From: an uncultured Chloroflexota bacterium
Lineage (GTDB): Bacteria > Chloroflexota > Chloroflexia > Thermomicrobiales > CFX8
Direction of reading: 5' to 3'
DNA: 35,242 nt
NCBI GenBank assembly: GCA_937870985.1
Contig: CALMXF010000234.1
Coordinates: forward strand, 1-35,242
Made by a program: the position numbers and the translations under genes. The notes under the pieces are model-generated. The model saw only the letters and a list, made by a program, of their open reading frames with translations, was not told the DNA's origin and made no database searches. Positions 32,390-35,242 of the stretch are shown here, piece after piece. Position 1 is the stretch's first letter. Every line of letters begins with the position of its first letter.

Positions 32390-33753
32390 CCCCGGCCGGC
32401 CAGCCGATCCAGCAGGTAGTCTTCCAGTGCGCCGTCAGCAACCTCGGCCTGTTCACCACTGAACATATCGCGAACAACGACAACACCCCGCCCGATCTCG
32501 TCGGGCCCGATGACGATCGCAAACGGAACCTTGCGGCGGCTGGCATAGCGAAGCTGCCGGCCAAGATCGTGGCTTTCCTCCATCGAAACCTCGGTCGGAA
32601 TGCCCGCCGCCCGCAACCGTGACGCAATCGACAGCGACTCGGCGGTGCTTCCCTCGTCAAACAGCGTCACGAAGACACTCGATATCGTCGGCGGAATGGC
32701 CAGAAGCCCAAGCTCTACGACAACATCAACGATACGGTCAAGCCCGAGCGACATGCCGGTTGCCGGGATGTCGCGTCCCGAGAACATCCCGACGAGTCCG
32801 TCGTAACGGCCGGCTCCTCCGAGCGACCCGATCTTCGGCTCCTCAACGGTCGTCTCGAACACCGGCCCGGTGTAGTACTCCAGGCCTCGCGCCAACGCGA
32901 GATCGAGCACGTAGTGCTCTGGTGGCGCGCCAAGAGCAGCCAGAAACTCGAAAAGATCCTCCAGGTCGGAGATCGCCTCCCTGGCCAGCTCGATCCCTGA
33001 GAGCCGCTCAGAGACCATTGAGAGCACCGCATCGGGTGAGCCTGATGTTGAGACCAGGTCCACGATCCGACGCGCGATGCCGCGATCTACGCCGGTCGCC
33101 TCCAGCTCCCCGATCACTCCGTCGTCACCGATCTTGGCTAGCTTGTCAATTGCCCGATAGACGCCGGGCGCCTGCGACGCCGACACCCCGGCGTAGAGCG
33201 CGAAGCTCTCGAGAAGCTTGCGGTGGTTGATGTGAACCACGAAATTCGGCATCTGGACGCCACGTAGCGCCTCGATCACGATCGAGACGACATCGGCATC
33301 TGCCATCATCGAGCTCGTGCCGACGATATCGGCGTCGCACTGCCAGAACTCTCGGTAACGGCCCTTCTGCGGTCGATCCGCCCGCCAGACCGGGCCGATG
33401 TGATATCGCTTGAACGGAAACACGAGCTCGTTTCGATGCACCGCGACAAACCGCGCAAGCGGGACGGTCAGATCGTAACGTAGGCCGATTTCGCGCCCGC
33501 CGTGATCCTCAAAGTGATAAATGAGCCGCTCGTCTTCGCCATACTTGCCAGCGAGACTCTCGTAATACTCCAGTGCCGGCGTATCGATCGGCTCGAATCC
33601 ATGCCGCTCGAAGACACCACGAAGCACACCGATGATGTGCTGGCGCAGCAGCATCCGCTCGGGCAGAAAATCGCGCATGCCCTTCAGGACTTGTGCCGAC
33701 CGCTGCGGACGGCGACGTTCGCCGCCTTCCTCCGACAGGACTGGATCGTTCAT
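32386..33753 (-). CDS. hisS: Histidyl-tRNA synthetase
   Basis: The 455-residue class II synthetase charges tRNA-His. It shows motif 2 (GPVWRADRPQKGRYREFWQCDADIVG), the histidine-binding sequences LRYDLTVPLARFVA and LARGLEYYTGPVFE, motif 3-like GRYDGLVGMFSGRDIPATGMSLGLDR, and a C-terminal anticodon-binding domain. The ATG at 33753 has GGAG 6 nt upstream. Its stop shares a CTAG with the glycosyltransferase stop. It probably lies at the end of the rnhB-yraN-moaB string (85 nt gap). Confidence 0.97.
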   Translation of the reverse strand: MNDPVLSEEGGERRRPQRSAQVLKGMRDFLPERMLLRQHIIGVLRGVFERHGFEPIDTPALEYYESLAGKYGEDERLIYHFEDHGGREIGLRYDLTVPLARFVAVHRNELVFPFKRYHIGPVWRADRPQKGRYREFWQCDADIVGTSSMMADADVVSIVIEALRGVQMPNFVVHINHRKLLESFALYAGVSASQAPGVYRAIDKLAKIGDDGVIGELEATGVDRGIARRIVDLVSTSGSPDAVLSMVSERLSGIELAREAISDLEDLFEFLAALGAPPEHYVLDLALARGLEYYTGPVFETTVEEPKIGSLGGAGRYDGLVGMFSGRDIPATGMSLGLDRIVDVVVELGLLAIPPTISSVFVTLFDEGSTAESLSIASRLRAAGIPTEVSMEESHDLGRQLRYASRRKVPFAIVIGPDEIGRGVVVVRDMFSGEQAEVADGALEDYLLDRLAGRG

Positions 33754-33838
33754 CAGTCACTCCAGGATCGTTCGCCGCCAACCCAGCTGCTGGCATCGCA
33801 CGATGATAGCAAAGCATCCGCGTCGGGTCGGCCGGCCG

Positions 33839-34348
33839 CTACTTACCGATCTCGAAAACGATATGAGCCAACTCTGGCACGATCAGCCGATCCATTGCCA
33901 GCGCGACTGCATTCGACGAGCCGGGCGTCGAGACGACCAGCGTGCCGTGCAATACGCCGGCCGTTGCTCGCGAGAGAATCGCGGCAGCGCCAATTTCGTC
34001 GAACGACAGCATCCGGAAGATCTCTCCGAACCCCGGAAGTGTCTTCTCAAGACGACGAGAGATCACGTCGAAGGTCGTGTCGCGACTGGCAATCCCGGTT
34101 CCCCCGTTGAACAACACCGCCTGGCACTCCGGATCCATTGAGTAGCGATCCAGCAACGCCTCGATCTCCGCAGGCTCATCGCGGACGATGTGGTAGCCGA
34201 CGATCCGATGCCCTCCAGATTCGAGCTGAACGCGCATGATCTGGCCACTCCGGTCGGTCTCAGCGGTTCGCGTGTCGCTCACCGTGACAACGACGCAGCG
34301 GACGCTCCCCGGTGCATTCCTTCGATGCTCGGTCACCGACTCACTCAC
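33839..34348 (-). CDS. MoaB/MogA-family molybdenum-cofactor protein
   Basis: The 169-residue protein is of the MoCF_biosynth fold: VVVTVSDTR near residue 20, DxSGQ, the binding loop NGGTGIASRDTT, LPGFGEIFRML, and TPGSSNAVALAMDRL. MogA adenylylates molybdopterin; MoaB proteins are close relatives whose role varies, so I do not give a symbol. The GTG at 34348 has AAGGAGG 6 nt upstream. An open frame up to 34432 is basic and unlikely to be translated. Confidence 0.9.
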   Translation of the reverse strand: MSESVTEHRRNAPGSVRCVVVTVSDTRTAETDRSGQIMRVQLESGGHRIVGYHIVRDEPAEIEALLDRYSMDPECQAVLFNGGTGIASRDTTFDVISRRLEKTLPGFGEIFRMLSFDEIGAAAILSRATAGVLHGTLVVSTPGSSNAVALAMDRLIVPELAHIVFEIGK

Positions 34349-34391
34349 CGAAACCCTCCTTCGAAGCGTCGCCACCAGACGGCAACGATCG

Positions 34392-34760
34392 TTAGTCCAA
34401 CGTGAGATTCTGATGATGATCGAGCGACGCAACCGAGCCGTTCGGTCGCAGGGTGATCGCCACGAGGTCGACGCGCCAGATCATCTCGGCCACGTCCGGT
34501 TGTCGTTCGCGATACTGCTCGGCTGTGCGCATCAGCGTCGCCAGCTTCCGGGCGTCGACTGATTCGGCGGCGCTCCCGTATCGCAGACCGGTGCGGACGC
34601 GAACCTCGACGAATACCAGCTCGTCGCCATCGACCGCAACGATATCGAGCTCGCCCCCTCGGTAGCGCACGTTGCGCCCGATCACTCGATAACCCTGGCG
34701 ACTCAGCCAACCCGCGACGTACTCCTCGCCCGCCGCGCCGGACTCAGTTCGCGACGACAT
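34392..34760 (-). CDS. yraN: YraN family protein (UPF0102)
   Basis: The 122-residue protein matches the UPF0102 nuclease-like fold: GAAGEEYVAGWLSRQGYRVIGRNVRYRGGELDIVA and ELVFVEVRVR, the E...D...E-x-R pattern of a restriction-endonuclease-like core, with Arg in place of the usual Lys. A DNA/RNA substrate is not established. The ATG overlaps the rnhB stop by 17 nt; the rnhB-yraN order is common. Confidence 0.93.
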   Translation of the reverse strand: MSSRTESGAAGEEYVAGWLSRQGYRVIGRNVRYRGGELDIVAVDGDELVFVEVRVRTGLRYGSAAESVDARKLATLMRTAEQYRERQPDVAEMIWRVDLVAITLRPNGSVASLDHHQNLTLD

Positions 34761-35242
34761 CGGCCAAGGATTCCGCAACCGGAGCGAAGGAGGTGCGATG
34801 ATGCGGGGTCGGGCCGTAGGTAGCGAGCGCCAGCCGGTGCGCCGCGGTTCCATACCCTTTATGTAGCTGGAACTGGTACACGGGCCACTCTTCGGCCATC
34901 TCCGTCATGATCTGATCCCGATGCGTCTTAGCGATGATCGAAGCCAGCGCGATCGACAGCGACACGCTATCGCCGTGGACGATCGCGTCGTGCGTACAGT
35001 TCAGACCCGGCACCTCGAATGCGTCGACGAGGACATGGTCGACACCGGGGCGAACCGTGCTCGCCGCCTCCCGCAAAGCGAGCTTGTTCGCCCGCCCGAC
35101 GCCGACCTGGTCAATGATCTCGACCGACACTTCCGAAATTGCCATCGGGATGCCCAACCCCTGCACCACTTCGACGACTCGCGAGCGTTGAGCGGCGCTT
35201 AGCTGCTTCGAGTCGCGGACGACCGCGCCGGCGCGGTTGAGC
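34744..35242 (-). CDS. rnhB: Ribonuclease HII (5' end beyond the window)
   Basis: At least 165 residues; the N-terminus with the first catalytic DExG motif is beyond the window edge. Visible are DSKQLSAAQR, the VDAFEVPGLNCTHDAIVHGDSVSLSIALASIIAKTHRD block with the metal-binding Asp, and the C-terminal YQFQLHKGYGTAAHRLAL...GPTPHHRTSF. RNase HII removes ribonucleotides and RNA from RNA-DNA hybrids. The frame runs uninterrupted to the edge, so there is no sign of a pseudogene. Confidence 0.95.
   Translation of the reverse strand, partial: LNRAGAVVRDSKQLSAAQRSRVVEVVQGLGIPMAISEVSVEIIDQVGVGRANKLALREAASTVRPGVDHVLVDAFEVPGLNCTHDAIVHGDSVSLSIALASIIAKTHRDQIMTEMAEEWPVYQFQLHKGYGTAAHRLALATYGPTPHHRTSFAPVAESLADVVAN

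Overview
The window is GC-rich, densely packed bacterial chromosome with no rRNA, tRNA, CRISPR array, transposase or phage gene that I can see. About thirty protein genes are supported. The mix points to Chloroflexota, perhaps a Thermomicrobia-like lineage: frequent GTG/TTG starts behind strong Shine-Dalgarno (SD) sites, a DPPR-synthase-type UbiA prenyltransferase, a DUF4015 protein with carboxypeptidase-regulatory repeats, an S1-clpC-radA order, and a two-subunit heme-copper oxidase with CtaG. This placement is inference from gene content; no marker gene was compared.

Layout. At 319-1071 (+) is a class I glutamine-amidotransferase-like hydrolase, separated by a perfect hairpin terminator from a divergent-looking but convergent heat-shock operon hsp20-lon (1152-4194, -). 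Next comes a membrane/envelope pair on the minus strand (DUF4015 protein and decaprenyl-phosphate phosphoribosyltransferase, 4353-7027). A polyprenyl diphosphate synthase (+) with a clear promoter follows, then an unknown protein resembling a degenerate P-loop ATPase (8337-8939, -). The long minus operon lspA-rluD-glycerate kinase-ThDP enzyme-nucleoside hydrolase (9026-14494) is translationally coupled at three of its four junctions. murG (+) diverges from lspA and converges on radA. radA, clpC and an S1-domain protein (15722-21370) form the minus proteostasis/translation block. corA-O-antigen ligase-DapA-like aldolase-phosphoesterase is another compact minus operon (21556-25481). A LmbE/PIG-L deacetylase and an M24 peptidase share a promoter and a hairpin terminator (25548-27661). 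The heme-copper operon (subunit II, subunit I, CtaG; 27805-30550, -) is divergent from a GT4 glycosyltransferase (31136-32389, +). The window ends with hisS, a MoaB/MogA-type protein, yraN and a truncated rnhB (32386-35242, -).

The most notable point is the heme-copper subunit I. It keeps all six metal-ligand histidines and sits beside a CuA-containing subunit II. However, the residue four after the helix VI CuB histidine is Asn252, where oxygen reductases of the A and B families have the cross-linked tyrosine, and I see no substitute tyrosine at the helix VII position used by cbb3 oxidases. This argues for nitric-oxide reduction rather than oxygen reduction. Other points worth checking are an lspA with no ordinary start codon near its conserved region, a HAIR-like operator over the hsp20-lon promoter, two convergent gene pairs whose stop codons interlock in the same GCTAGC hexamer, and a probable leaderless glycosyltransferase.
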